Shown here: in pieces, positions 1 through 6,449 of the stretch | Layout: every line of letters begins with the position of its first letter | How positions within the stretch are numbered: position 1 is the first letter of the stretch | Assembly (NCBI GenBank): GCA_964353855.1 | Contig: CAYGWX010000048.1 | Location: forward strand, 9,062-18,625 | Reading direction: 5' to 3' | From: CAYGWX01 sp964353855 [NCBI: uncultured bacterium] | GTDB lineage: Bacteria; Edwardsbacteria; CAYGWX01 | Length of the DNA: 9,564 bases | Position numbers and translations under genes: made by a program | Notes under the pieces: generated by a model | What the model was told of the DNA's origin: nothing | Database searches by the model: none | Seen by the model: only the letters and a program-made list of their open reading frames with translations

Positions 1-43
1 TGAGTTCCGCCAAGGACGATGAACAGGGATAAGGAGAAAAGAC

Positions 44-1189
44 ATGGCTTTTCGTGACCTTCGCCCCCAGGCCGCCCGCCGCACGTCGGAGGAGTGGCTG
101 AAGCACATGAGCTCCTTTGATCTGGAGCTCAGGTTCTCGGCCGGTATCTGGTTTTTCTCTCCACCGGACAGCCGGTTCCACGATAAGTACCGGGCTGCGA
201 TCGATATCCGCGGGCGTCTGGATATCGCGGCCGGGCTTCGGGATTACGGGCTGTCCGGCCTGGAGGCCCACTATCCCAACGAGGTCAACGAAGATAACGC
301 CGGGGTCTGGAAGCAGTTCGCCAGGGACACGGGGATCCGGCTCGTGACCATCGTCCCCTTGCTTTTCTGGGACCGGAAATTCGAATGGGGTTCACTCTCC
401 AGCCCGATGGCCTCAGTCCGGCTGGAGGCTATCGCGCTGGCCAAGCGGGCCTTTGAGATGAACCGGGAGTTCGACACCGAGTTCGCTGTAGTCTGGCCCG
501 GGGCGGACGGCTATGAAAATCCCTTCGGCATCGATTTGGCTGCCTTGCGAACCCGGTTCGCGGAAGGGCTGGCCGAAGCCATGGATGCGGTGCCGGGAAC
601 GCGAGTGGCCTTCGAGCCCAAGCCCTACGAACCAAGAGGGCACATCCTCTTCGGGACGACCCCGGAGGGGATGCTGCTCTGCCATCAGGTGGAAGCGATG
701 CTGAGGCATCCCCGGAATCGGCAGATTCTGACCGAGGGGCATGCGCTGGGCTGCCTGAACCCGGAGATCGGACATGCCCTGATGGCCTTCGAGGACCTGC
801 CCTATGCCTACAGCTGGCCGCTCTCCGAGGGGCGCCTGGCGCACATGCATTTGAACAGCCAGCCGCTGGGCAATTTCGACCAGGACCTGAACGTATCCGT
901 GGTCGCTCCTGAGCAGTTCGAGGCCCTGATGTACACCCTCAAGATGCGCCATTATCAGGGCTGGTTCGGGATCGACATCAATCCGGAGCGGATGCCGGTC
1001 GAGACGGCTTTAAAAACTAACATGGATGCCATCCGGGCGGCCAATGACCGGATCAACGGGCTGGACCACGAGTCCATCCTCTATGCCGTCAGCCATCCCG
1101 ACAAAGCCCGGGGCTGGCTGGAGGCCTACCTCGTGCGGGCCAGGGCGCGATACCCTGAAAAGCTGCCTCCGCTTCCGGCGGTAAAATGA
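44..1189 (+). CDS. Class I xylose-isomerase-like TIM-barrel sugar isomerase (381 aa)
   Basis: Probable cytoplasmic aldose-ketose isomerase of the xylose isomerase superfamily. Recalled class I family motifs line up along its length: W36, H76, F108, W151, an EPKP-x-EPRG block at 191-199, NPEIGH at 239-244, HLNSQ at 269-273, FDQDL at 278-282 and GID at 309-311. In Actinoplanes-type numbering these give E181=E191, K183=K193, E217=E241, H220=H244, D255=D279, D257=D281 and D287=D311; spacing from E241 to D311 is exactly conserved. Two positions differ: metal ligand D245 is H269, and D57, partner of the ring-opening histidine, is N79. The start has an AAGGAG site at 31-36. The stop is 18 nt before the xylulokinase gene, so the two are surely co-transcribed. 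Family membership is firm; xylose as substrate is inferred from the neighbour. A sugar epimerase or an isomerase for another pentose is possible, so I give no xylA symbol. Confidence 0.85.
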   Translation: MAFRDLRPQAARRTSEEWLKHMSSFDLELRFSAGIWFFSPPDSRFHDKYRAAIDIRGRLDIAAGLRDYGLSGLEAHYPNEVNEDNAGVWKQFARDTGIRLVTIVPLLFWDRKFEWGSLSSPMASVRLEAIALAKRAFEMNREFDTEFAVVWPGADGYENPFGIDLAALRTRFAEGLAEAMDAVPGTRVAFEPKPYEPRGHILFGTTPEGMLLCHQVEAMLRHPRNRQILTEGHALGCLNPEIGHALMAFEDLPYAYSWPLSEGRLAHMHLNSQPLGNFDQDLNVSVVAPEQFEALMYTLKMRHYQGWFGIDINPERMPVETALKTNMDAIRAANDRINGLDHESILYAVSHPDKARGWLEAYLVRARARYPEKLPPLPAVK

Positions 1190-1207
1190 TTTGGGGAGGG
1201 TGAGCAC

Positions 1208-2788
1208 ATGACGGGACCCCCGTTGCTCCTCGGCATCGATGTCGGAACGAGCGGGGCGAAAGCCCTTCTGATCGATGCCGCCGGCCGGATCGTTGCCGAA
1301 ACGATTAACGAATACTCCCTGTTCACGCCCCGGCCTCTTTGGGCCGAGCAAAACCCCGGGGACTGGTGGGATGCCGCGGTGGTAAGCATCCGGCAGGCGA
1401 TGGAGAAAGGGAAGGCGAAACCGGAGCAGGTGGCGGGTATCGGGCTTACCGGACAGATGCACGGACTGGTCCTTCTGGACGGAAAAGGGAAAGTCCTTCG
1501 GCCCTGTATTCTGTGGAACGACCAGCGCACGGCTTCCCAGTGCGCTGCGATCACTGCGCGCCTCGGCTTTCAGCGCATCCTGGAGCTGACCGGGAACCCG
1601 GTCCTGCCCGGCTTCACGGCGCCCAAGATCCTCTGGGTGCGGGAGCGGGAGCCGGAGGTGCTCGGGAAGGCGGCCAAGATTCTTCTACCCAAGGACTACC
1701 TCCGGTATCGCCTCAGCGGGGACTATGTCAGCGAGGTTTCCGATGCCTCGGGGACTTCGCTGTTCGACGTGGGAAAGCGCCGCTGGTCCGAGGAGATGGC
1801 GGAGGCCTTTGAAGTTCCGCGAAAATGGCTGCCCGAGGTGACGGAATCGCCGGCGGTCAGCGCCCGGGTCTCTGCCCGGGCGGCGAAGGCGACCGGATTG
1901 TTGGCCGGCACCCCGATCGTCGGCGGAGGAGGGGACCAGGCGGCGCAGGCGGTCGGGAACGGCATTACCGAGACGGGCCTTGTCGCGGTGACGATCGGCA
2001 CCTCGGGAGTTGTTTTCGCGCCCGGCAAAGCGTACCGCAGGGATCTCCAGGGGAGGCTGCACGCGTTCTGCCATGCGGTCCCGGGGATGTGGCACCTGAT
2101 GGGCGTCATGCTCTCGGCCGGCGGGAGCTTCCGCTGGTATCGGGACCATCTCTGTCCCGAAGAAGTCGCTTTGGCCCGTCAAAGGAACCGGGATGCTTAT
2201 GACCTCTTGACCGAAGCCGCATCGAGGGTTCCGGCCGGGGCCGAGGGGCTCCTGTTCCTGCCCTATCTTTCCGGGGAGCGGACGCCCTACCCTGATCCGG
2301 CGGCGCGGGGGGTCTTCTTCGGGCTTTCCCTGCGGCACACCAAGGCCCACCTGACCAGGGCCGTGCTTGAGGGCGTGAGTTTCGGCCTGCTGGACTCGCT
2401 CGCGCTGATTCGTTCCTCCGGGGTTCCGGTCAGGGAAATCCGGGTGTCGGGGGGCGGCGCACGGAGTGCCCTGTGGCGGCAGATCCTGTCCGATGTCTTC
2501 GGGAAGGCGATCGTGACGGTCAACGTGACCCAGGGAGCGGCTTACGGGGCGGCGCTTCTGGCCGCTGTCGGAGCCGGGATCTACCGGACCGTGGAAGAGG
2601 CCTGCCGGGTCACAGTTGCCGGACAGTCGTCCGCCAGGCCCGGGTTGGATGAGGCTGTTTACCGGGATTATTATCCCCGTTATCAGGCGCTTTACCGTGC
2701 GCTCAAAGATGAATTCCAACGTGTCGCCCTCCTGGCGGCAAAACGACCCGCAAACCGTCGGAGGCCTCGGGAACGCATGGAGGCATGA
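1208..2788 (+). CDS. xylB: Xylulokinase (FGGY carbohydrate kinase, 526 aa)
   Basis: Phosphorylates D-xylulose with ATP to xylulose 5-phosphate, feeding the pentose phosphate pathway in the cytoplasm. The first actin-like domain begins with the phosphate loop GIDVGTSGAK (9-18). The substrate motif GQMHG (82-86) and WNDQRT (103-108) are those of xylulokinases rather than glycerol kinases. GGGGDQAAQ (239-247) supplies the likely catalytic base D243, followed by GTSG (264-267). The second FGGY signature region covers roughly 352-396, with SGERTPYPD at 355-363. Nucleotide-binding VSGGGARS lies at 413-420 and QGAAYGAAL at 442-450. At 526 residues it is longer than the roughly 484 of E. coli XylB, partly through a basic Arg/Lys-rich tail after residue 510. 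The start has a GGGGAGGG site about 8 nt upstream. It is the second gene of an operon with the isomerase-like gene. Sugar specificity within the family is inferred. Confidence 0.93.
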   Translation: MTGPPLLLGIDVGTSGAKALLIDAAGRIVAETINEYSLFTPRPLWAEQNPGDWWDAAVVSIRQAMEKGKAKPEQVAGIGLTGQMHGLVLLDGKGKVLRPCILWNDQRTASQCAAITARLGFQRILELTGNPVLPGFTAPKILWVREREPEVLGKAAKILLPKDYLRYRLSGDYVSEVSDASGTSLFDVGKRRWSEEMAEAFEVPRKWLPEVTESPAVSARVSARAAKATGLLAGTPIVGGGGDQAAQAVGNGITETGLVAVTIGTSGVVFAPGKAYRRDLQGRLHAFCHAVPGMWHLMGVMLSAGGSFRWYRDHLCPEEVALARQRNRDAYDLLTEAASRVPAGAEGLLFLPYLSGERTPYPDPAARGVFFGLSLRHTKAHLTRAVLEGVSFGLLDSLALIRSSGVPVREIRVSGGGARSALWRQILSDVFGKAIVTVNVTQGAAYGAALLAAVGAGIYRTVEEACRVTVAGQSSARPGLDEAVYRDYYPRYQALYRALKDEFQRVALLAAKRPANRRRPRERMEA

Positions 2789-2950
2789 TAAGGACAAGAT
2801 GAGGATTTGACCGAAATCCCCGGTCCGACCTAAGCACTCTGCCTTCCACCGACCCCGGATAAGGGGGTTTTGTCAAGTCCGTTCGCGTAAGCAGGGCCGA
2901 CAAAGCGCAGTGATTTCTTTCGTAAGTCCCTATATTACTTTGAGTTCAAT
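2789..2950. other. Intergenic stretch downstream of the kinase
   Basis: No coding potential or recognisable RNA family is seen. A weak hairpin (ACCCC at 2852-2856, GGGGT at 2864-2868) followed by a short T run could be a minor terminator. I checked for c-di-GMP-type riboswitch signatures and found no convincing match. The rest of the gap before the next gene (2951-3234) holds the terminator, repeats, promoter and leader listed separately. Confidence 0.4.
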
Positions 2951-2980
2951 GCCTCCCTTGTCCACCGGGAGGCTATTTTT
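2951..2980 (+). terminator. Rho-independent terminator of the sugar operon
   Basis: A perfect 7-bp GC-rich stem (GCCTCCC at 2951-2957, GGGAGGC at 2967-2973) with a 9-nt loop is followed by TATTTTT. It lies about 160 nt beyond the kinase stop codon and before the next promoter, so it should end the isomerase-kinase transcript. Confidence 0.8.
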
Positions 2981-3038
2981 ATCCCCGCTTTAGGGCAGGG
3001 TTATAAGCACACTACAGGAAGGCTTCCCGCCAAATTCA

Positions 3039-3137
3039 CACTAAGTTGTGTCTAATTTAACACTAATTTAACACTAATTTAAGTCTAATTTAACACTAAT
3101 TTAAGTCTAATTTAACGCTAATTTCAGACTAAACTAT
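3039..3137. repeat. Nine tandem 11-bp AT-rich repeats
   Basis: Nine consecutive 11-bp units start at 3039, 3050, 3061, 3072, 3083, 3094, 3105, 3116 and 3127. The consensus is (CA or GT)CTAATTTAA. Units 2-7 are identical except for the CA/GT dinucleotide, and units 1, 8 and 9 have diverged at the array ends. The period is near one helical turn, so every AATTTAA tract falls on about the same DNA face. Stop codons in all frames make the array non-coding. It ends 15 bp before the -35 box, which suggests an upstream regulatory or curved-DNA element. Confidence 0.9.
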
Positions 3138-3152
3138 CCGGCACTAAGGTAC

Positions 3153-3183
3153 TTGACAAAGGAATGGTAAACAGAGGTATAAT
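3153..3183 (+). promoter_or_regulatory. Sigma-70-type promoter with perfect hexamers
   Basis: TTGACA at 3153-3158 and TATAAT at 3178-3183 both match consensus exactly. The spacer is 19 bp, longer than the optimal 17, which may make the promoter depend on upstream help. The inferred start near 3190 gives a leader of about 45 nt to the ATG at 3235. Confidence 0.75.
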
Positions 3184-3191
3184 TATGGGGC

Positions 3192-3228
3192 GAAAGGTAA
3201 AAGGTGAAAGGTGAAAGGTGGAAAGGAG
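3192..3228 (+). repeat. Purine heptad repeats forming the leader and Shine-Dalgarno region
   Basis: Four back-to-back 7-bp units (GAAAGGT or AAAAGGT at 3192, 3199, 3206 and 3213) plus a shifted GAAAGGA at 3221-3227. The last unit gives AAAGGAG at 3222-3228, 6 nt before the ATG at 3235, and fixes that start. Each unit also carries an AAAGG core that could pair weakly with 16S rRNA. Confidence 0.75.
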
Positions 3229-3234
3229 TAGCAG

Positions 3235-3882
3235 ATGGCAAAGGTAAGGTCGCCCCTGCACAGCATAGACCTCAGGGGCAGGATAGCCGACGGGTTCGTG
3301 TTCACGGCCTGGAGAGGGATCAACTGCCTCAGGACCTTCGTCATGCCCAGCCAGCCCAGGACGCAGAGGAAGGAGCAAATCTGGAAGACCACCCCCAGGG
3401 TCACCCGGGCCTGGGGCGGGATCACGGATCAGGATAGGGCCAGCTGGGAAGCATACGCCCGGCTCTTGAAGCCCACGGACCCCACCTTAGGCCGGGAAAG
3501 CCATTGGTCCGGGTACAACGCCTACGTGTCCGTGAACCAGGTGTTGGCCGATGCAGGATTACCCTTGGCAATCCAGCCCCCGGCCATCCCCCTGCCCAAT
3601 CCCCCGGAGAGGTTCAGACTCAGAAACCCCAGCCCGGGAACCGTCAGAATAAGATGGGAGCCCCTGCCCGCAGGGACCCTCATAGACCTCTGGCTCAACC
3701 AAGGAAAAGCCTCGCGCAAAGCCTACCCCTCCGGGTTCCGGCATTTAGTCTACGCCGACGGAACCACCGGCCTCCACGTCCTCACCGGAATTCCCGCCGG
3801 AACCAGAGTAGCCGTTAAAGGAAGGGTCGTGAGACCAGACGGCGGAAGGTCAGGCTATGCCCAGGCGGAGATCGTAGTTTAA
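3235..3882 (+). CDS. Uncharacterised 215-aa protein with a probable C-terminal fibronectin-III-like domain
   Basis: I do not recognise a named family with confidence. There is no signal peptide or membrane segment. Residues 1 to about 105 form a basic, Trp-rich segment opening with KVRSPLHSIDLRGRIADG, followed by WRGIN and a conserved-looking PSQPRTQRKEQ stretch. It recalls small phage- or island-borne proteins of the 'W-(K/R)-GIN-x-(V/L)-R ... P-x-NPRT' type, but that is recall, not proof. A proline-rich linker (about 114-124) leads to residues about 126-215, whose NPSPGTVRIRWEPLP start and alternating beta pattern suggest a fibronectin-III fold. Arginine is mostly AGG/AGA and isoleucine is often ATA, unlike the CGG/ATC-rich sugar genes, so the gene looks acquired. 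It is a single-gene unit with its own promoter, upstream repeats and terminator. A virion-like, adhesive or structural role is possible but unproven. Confidence 0.7.
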   Translation: MAKVRSPLHSIDLRGRIADGFVFTAWRGINCLRTFVMPSQPRTQRKEQIWKTTPRVTRAWGGITDQDRASWEAYARLLKPTDPTLGRESHWSGYNAYVSVNQVLADAGLPLAIQPPAIPLPNPPERFRLRNPSPGTVRIRWEPLPAGTLIDLWLNQGKASRKAYPSGFRHLVYADGTTGLHVLTGIPAGTRVAVKGRVVRPDGGRSGYAQAEIVV

Positions 3883-3920
3883 ATGCGGGAATAGGAAAAG
3901 AGAAACGGGGAGGGAAAACA

Positions 3921-3946
3921 AGAAGGCGGCTCCATAGCCGCCTTCT
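3921..3946. terminator. Bidirectional terminator hairpin between convergent genes
   Basis: A perfect 11-bp stem (AGAAGGCGGCT at 3921-3931, AGCCGCCTTCT at 3936-3946) with loop CCAT. Read on the minus strand it is followed by TGTTTTCCC, a better tail than on the plus strand. It sits between the ends of the 3235-3882 gene and the minus-strand gene ending at 3974, and probably serves both. Confidence 0.75.
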
Positions 3947-3973
3947 TCAGACGATAAGATGTTCGATCCCGAA

Positions 3974-4954
3974 TCACCAGACATCATCGAGGGCCTTCGC
4001 TGACAGCAGCTTCCCGCGGGTCGTGTAACGACTGTTCTGCAAGGCTTTGGCCCGGCCCCCTTTAACAAGGGCAATCGGGCCTATCTCCTTGGCCGGCTCG
4101 GCAAAGTTCACCACAAACTTGTTCGTATCCTTCCAGGGCTCGATGGATTGGACAGGAGCGAGGTGGGTAATGGCCGAGATCGGGGCAACACGATACACGG
4201 CGATGTACTTGATCTGCGGGCGCATGGAGCCGTGAATCCGGATCTGATACCAGCGGTTCTCCCCGAGGAACGTCTCCTGAAATCCTTCCTCGCGTGCCGG
4301 AACCACGATGGTATCCACCTCCCCGACAGCCCCGTCAGCTTCAGCCACGTCCACAACGACATCGGCCAGGAAAGGCTCGAAATGATAAACCCTTTCCCCT
4401 TTTTCGTTCTCATAACGAGACAGCACCAGGACCTCGACCCCAAACTTAAACTTCTTCGCCAGAACATTCTCCAGGTTATCCGGTAGCTCGTCAATGATCA
4501 CCAGGGCTGCAAACGGAGACTCGAAAACCAGCCACTCCAGCATGTGGTCCAGGTTCCGGAATCCGTGAGAGGACGCATACTTCTCACATCGGCCTCCTAC
4601 AACCGGCTGGCTCTGAATCGCATTAAACAAAATCCCCTTCACCGCCCGCGGCTCAGCCTCAAAAGACAGCGAAAACTCAAGGATTTGTACCGCGATGTGC
4701 TTTAGGGGATCATGCGCCGCCAACTCGTTCTCAACCACATAAAGCCTCGGCTTCTGCCCGCTCAAATCCAGCAGATAGCCATCGGGAACGTTTTTCGGCC
4801 CACCCTTCGCCCCGACCTTCCTCTTAATATCGAGATAGATGCGATGAGGGCCAAACAGCACAGCCTGAACCTGAACGATAGCAGACTCCAAATCCGCCTC
4901 GCTCTCGTAACCTACACGGTGGTAAGAACCATTCTTCGTCCAAATCAGCTCCAT
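3974..4954 (-). CDS. Putative PD-(D/E)XK-type nuclease-like protein (326 aa)
   Basis: Not matched to a named family. Residues about 55-95 resemble the core of PD-(D/E)XK nucleases: VPDGYLLDL (56-64, possible metal ligand D58), then a beta strand LYVVENELA (71-79, possible E75 and E77) and a following helix with H85 and Q90. This resembles the 'D ... E-x-(E/K) ... Q' layout of restriction-type and NucS-like nucleases, with E77 where lysine is usual. The N-terminal helix has E19 and E23, possible conserved acids. Residues about 145-180 form an alpha/beta segment, and 225-326 look like a separate, mostly beta domain with basic patches. No signal peptide or membrane helix. ATG 4954 has a perfect AAGGAGG 6 nt upstream. 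It is downstream of, and in line with, the SIR2-like genes and the methyltransferase. A DNA-cleaving or DNA-sensing role in defence is inference; a catalytically dead relative is possible. Confidence 0.6.
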   Translation of the reverse strand: MELIWTKNGSYHRVGYESEADLESAIVQVQAVLFGPHRIYLDIKRKVGAKGGPKNVPDGYLLDLSGQKPRLYVVENELAAHDPLKHIAVQILEFSLSFEAEPRAVKGILFNAIQSQPVVGGRCEKYASSHGFRNLDHMLEWLVFESPFAALVIIDELPDNLENVLAKKFKFGVEVLVLSRYENEKGERVYHFEPFLADVVVDVAEADGAVGEVDTIVVPAREEGFQETFLGENRWYQIRIHGSMRPQIKYIAVYRVAPISAITHLAPVQSIEPWKDTNKFVVNFAEPAKEIGPIALVKGGRAKALQNSRYTTRGKLLSAKALDDVW

Positions 4955-4960
4955 CTCAAA

Positions 4961-4967
4961 CCTCCTT
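4961..4967 (-). promoter_or_regulatory. Consensus Shine-Dalgarno for the nuclease-like gene
   Basis: AAGGAGG on the minus strand, 6 nt before ATG 4954. Sequence and spacing are the same as at the GTG-started SIR2-like gene, which supports both starts. Confidence 0.85.
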
Positions 4968-4982
4968 CAGAACACAATTAAT

Positions 4983-4999
4983 CCCCGCCCGCCCGCCCC
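4983..4999 (-). other. G-quadruplex motif in the leader of the nuclease-like gene
   Basis: The minus strand reads GGGG-C-GGG-C-GGG-C-GGGG: four G runs with one-base loops, the tightest class of quadruplex motif. It lies 29-45 nt upstream of ATG 4954, so it would be in the sense DNA strand and in any mRNA that covers the leader. Confidence 0.7.
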
Positions 5000-5055
5000 T
5001 ATAAGGAAAAAGGCAAAACGTAAAACGAAGCCTACCGGCCCGACCCCACCCCTGC

Positions 5056-5195
5056 CCCCTCCCCCAAAGCGTTGGGAGAGGGGAAAGGGAAGGCCGTGAA
5101 CGGCCTGGAGGGCGCACGCCATGCGCCCCTACCACCCGGCCTGAAGGCCGGGGCTACTGATCGCGGAAGCCCAAGAACCCGGCTATCCGGTTCTT
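5056..5195. repeat. Cluster of five palindromes in a 262-bp spacer
   Basis: Five inverted repeats in a row: 5056-5083 (11 of 12 pairs), 5091-5106 (AGGCCGT/ACGGCCT), 5110-5128 (GGGCGCA/TGCGCCC), 5135-5152 (CCCGGCCT/AGGCCGGG) and 5173-5195 (AAGAACC/GGTTCTT plus inner GG/CC). The spacer 4955-5216 has no convincing gene. The GC-rich, REP-like look suggests dispersed genomic repeats inserted between defence genes. The last hairpin, just past the SIR2-like stop codon at 5217, could also act as a weak terminator, although its T tail is poor. Confidence 0.75.
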
Positions 5196-5216
5196 CCTGA
5201 AAGTAATTTCTCAACC

Positions 5217-6365
5217 TCATGGCCAATCTACTTGGCCGCCTGCTAAAGGCATAAAATTATCGCCTAGAAATCCTTGAAAAGTTAACCCAGGAAGAAAAAT
5301 TAATCGACCACGGTCTATCAAATTCCTCGAAAACACTTTTTCATACCTTTTCTTAAAATCGTCCGATCTATCTACATTTACAACGATAACACGATAAAGA
5401 TTAGGGTTCGATTCTAACCCAAGAGTTAATAAATACTGGAAAAACGTATCGGTAGGAGGCATGGAATAACCAATAACTATAAGCTGGAAAGCCTCACTCA
5501 ACTCTTTAACTGTTGAAGCCCAAACGTCAACGAGTGGACTCCCACTCACCGTCTTAGACCATGTTGGTGGGATAATGAACGGTTCCAGGACACCCTCTGT
5601 CTTACATTGTTTACATATTGTATTCGGTAAAACAGCCGTGACCATTTTAAAATCATACTCCTTACCATCGGCATATTCACCTAAGTAATATGATTTGCCC
5701 TCAGCAAAAGGTTGAGGTGAAACGATTTGAATCTTATTGTTAGCGCATTTTTTACACGAGGCCCAATTAGTTGAGCCATGAAGCTTTAGAAATTTGTAAG
5801 CCCCATGCGAACCAGACGTATTTAAACAATAATCAAACGTATCGCCCCTATAATTAAACGCATAATCTAACATTGTATCATAATTGAAAGTAACTATTAC
5901 ATCCCTTTCAAAAGAATCATCTGACTTGCCGAGGTATTCCATCCTATCTTTATTTAATTTACGCAATATTTCCCCAAAAAACGAATATCTTCTATCGGGA
6001 TAAAAATGTTTTTCTTCTCCCCCACGCCAAACTAACTTACACCTATTATCGAGACTCTCCAAAATTAAATAGCGAAGATCGGATGAATGTAAATCGCCAT
6101 CTCTTATATTTAATTGTTTGCACATCTCAGTGAGAGAGAACACGTGTTCTAAATTGTCGAGGTCGAAATCCACATAATACGAAGAGCCTCTCAGGCTATC
6201 GATCCATTCGAATGTACGGTCAAAAGAGTCCTTATACTTTAAGTCTCTTTTACTTTCTCTGATGCTCCTTGCTGCAACCAAGAAATCTTTAAGCAGAGGA
6301 GCACCGGTATGATGCGAAGCGCCAGCACCGAGGATATAAACAGTTTTACCTGTAATTTGACTCAC
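5217..6365 (-). CDS. Stand-alone SIR2-like protein A (382 aa)
   Basis: Member of the SIR2-like NAD-binding fold used by many anti-phage proteins, which typically hydrolyse NAD+ to halt infected cells. Visible motifs: GAGAS (13-17) in the first Rossmann loop; TFNYD (159-163), with N161 as the expected catalytic asparagine; LHGSTNW (195-201), with H196 as the expected catalytic histidine; CKKC (204-207) and CKQC (251-254), a complete four-cysteine zinc site; IGYS (298-301), PPTDT (303-307) and VNVD (329-332). An extra, mainly helical insertion lies at about 35-150. There is no fused HerA, TPR, STAND or Argonaute module. The start is GTG at 6365 with AAGGAGG 6 nt upstream. The next SIR2-like gene lies upstream, across an 84-bp gap. 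The gene is AT-rich (63 GC in 180 bases at 5881-6060). A defence role is inferred from family and context; a deacylase role is less likely. Confidence 0.85.
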   Translation of the reverse strand: MSQITGKTVYILGAGASHHTGAPLLKDFLVAARSIRESKRDLKYKDSFDRTFEWIDSLRGSSYYVDFDLDNLEHVFSLTEMCKQLNIRDGDLHSSDLRYLILESLDNRCKLVWRGGEEKHFYPDRRYSFFGEILRKLNKDRMEYLGKSDDSFERDVIVTFNYDTMLDYAFNYRGDTFDYCLNTSGSHGAYKFLKLHGSTNWASCKKCANNKIQIVSPQPFAEGKSYYLGEYADGKEYDFKMVTAVLPNTICKQCKTEGVLEPFIIPPTWSKTVSGSPLVDVWASTVKELSEAFQLIVIGYSMPPTDTFFQYLLTLGLESNPNLYRVIVVNVDRSDDFKKRYEKVFSRNLIDRGRLIFLPGLTFQGFLGDNFMPLAGGQVDWP

Positions 6366-6371
6366 AATAAA

Positions 6372-6378
6372 CCTCCTT
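6372..6378 (-). promoter_or_regulatory. Consensus Shine-Dalgarno deciding a GTG start
   Basis: AAGGAGG on the minus strand, 6 nt before the GTG at 6363-6365. There is no better ATG nearby, and the SIR2 glycine-rich loop begins only 12 residues later, so the GTG is the right start. Confidence 0.85.
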
Positions 6379-6449
6379 GTTTAATTATTTGTCAATTCCC
6401 GGGTGAAAGCCATACACCTCTACGCATGGCCTAAATGCCGGGGTAAAGA

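Noticed and set aside
1-43. 3' end of an upstream gene
   Set aside because: All three frames stop within the first 32 bases (TGA at 1, TGA at 20, TAA at 30), so an upstream gene may end here, but too few codons are visible to choose a frame or product.
413-952. 179-aa minus-strand open frame opposite the isomerase gene
   Set aside because: It overlaps the conserved core of the isomerase-like protein on the other strand and shows no family features of its own.
1685-2797. Long 370-aa minus-strand open frame opposite the kinase gene
   Set aside because: It is a shadow of a GC-rich gene: the plus strand encodes a complete FGGY kinase with all motifs, and the minus product has no recognisable domain.
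2811-2950. Riboswitch or small RNA upstream of the terminator
   Set aside because: Some short purine-rich stretches recall riboswitch cores, but no full conserved core or pairing could be built.
3039-3137. CRISPR array
   Set aside because: The units are 11 bp and directly abut, with no spacers; no cas genes are present.
3185-3214. Short upstream reading frame in the leader of the 3235 gene
   Set aside because: Its ATG lies before the transcription start expected from the -10 box, so it would not be in the mRNA.
3204-3437. Plus-strand 77-aa open frame starting within the heptad leader
   Set aside because: Out of frame with the better-supported gene at 3235, and its basic, low-complexity product looks like a frame shadow.
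6390-6395. Minus-strand TTGACA as a -35 box for the second SIR2-like gene
   Set aside because: At 16-18 bp spacing the -10 position falls on the Shine-Dalgarno site and does not resemble TATAAT.
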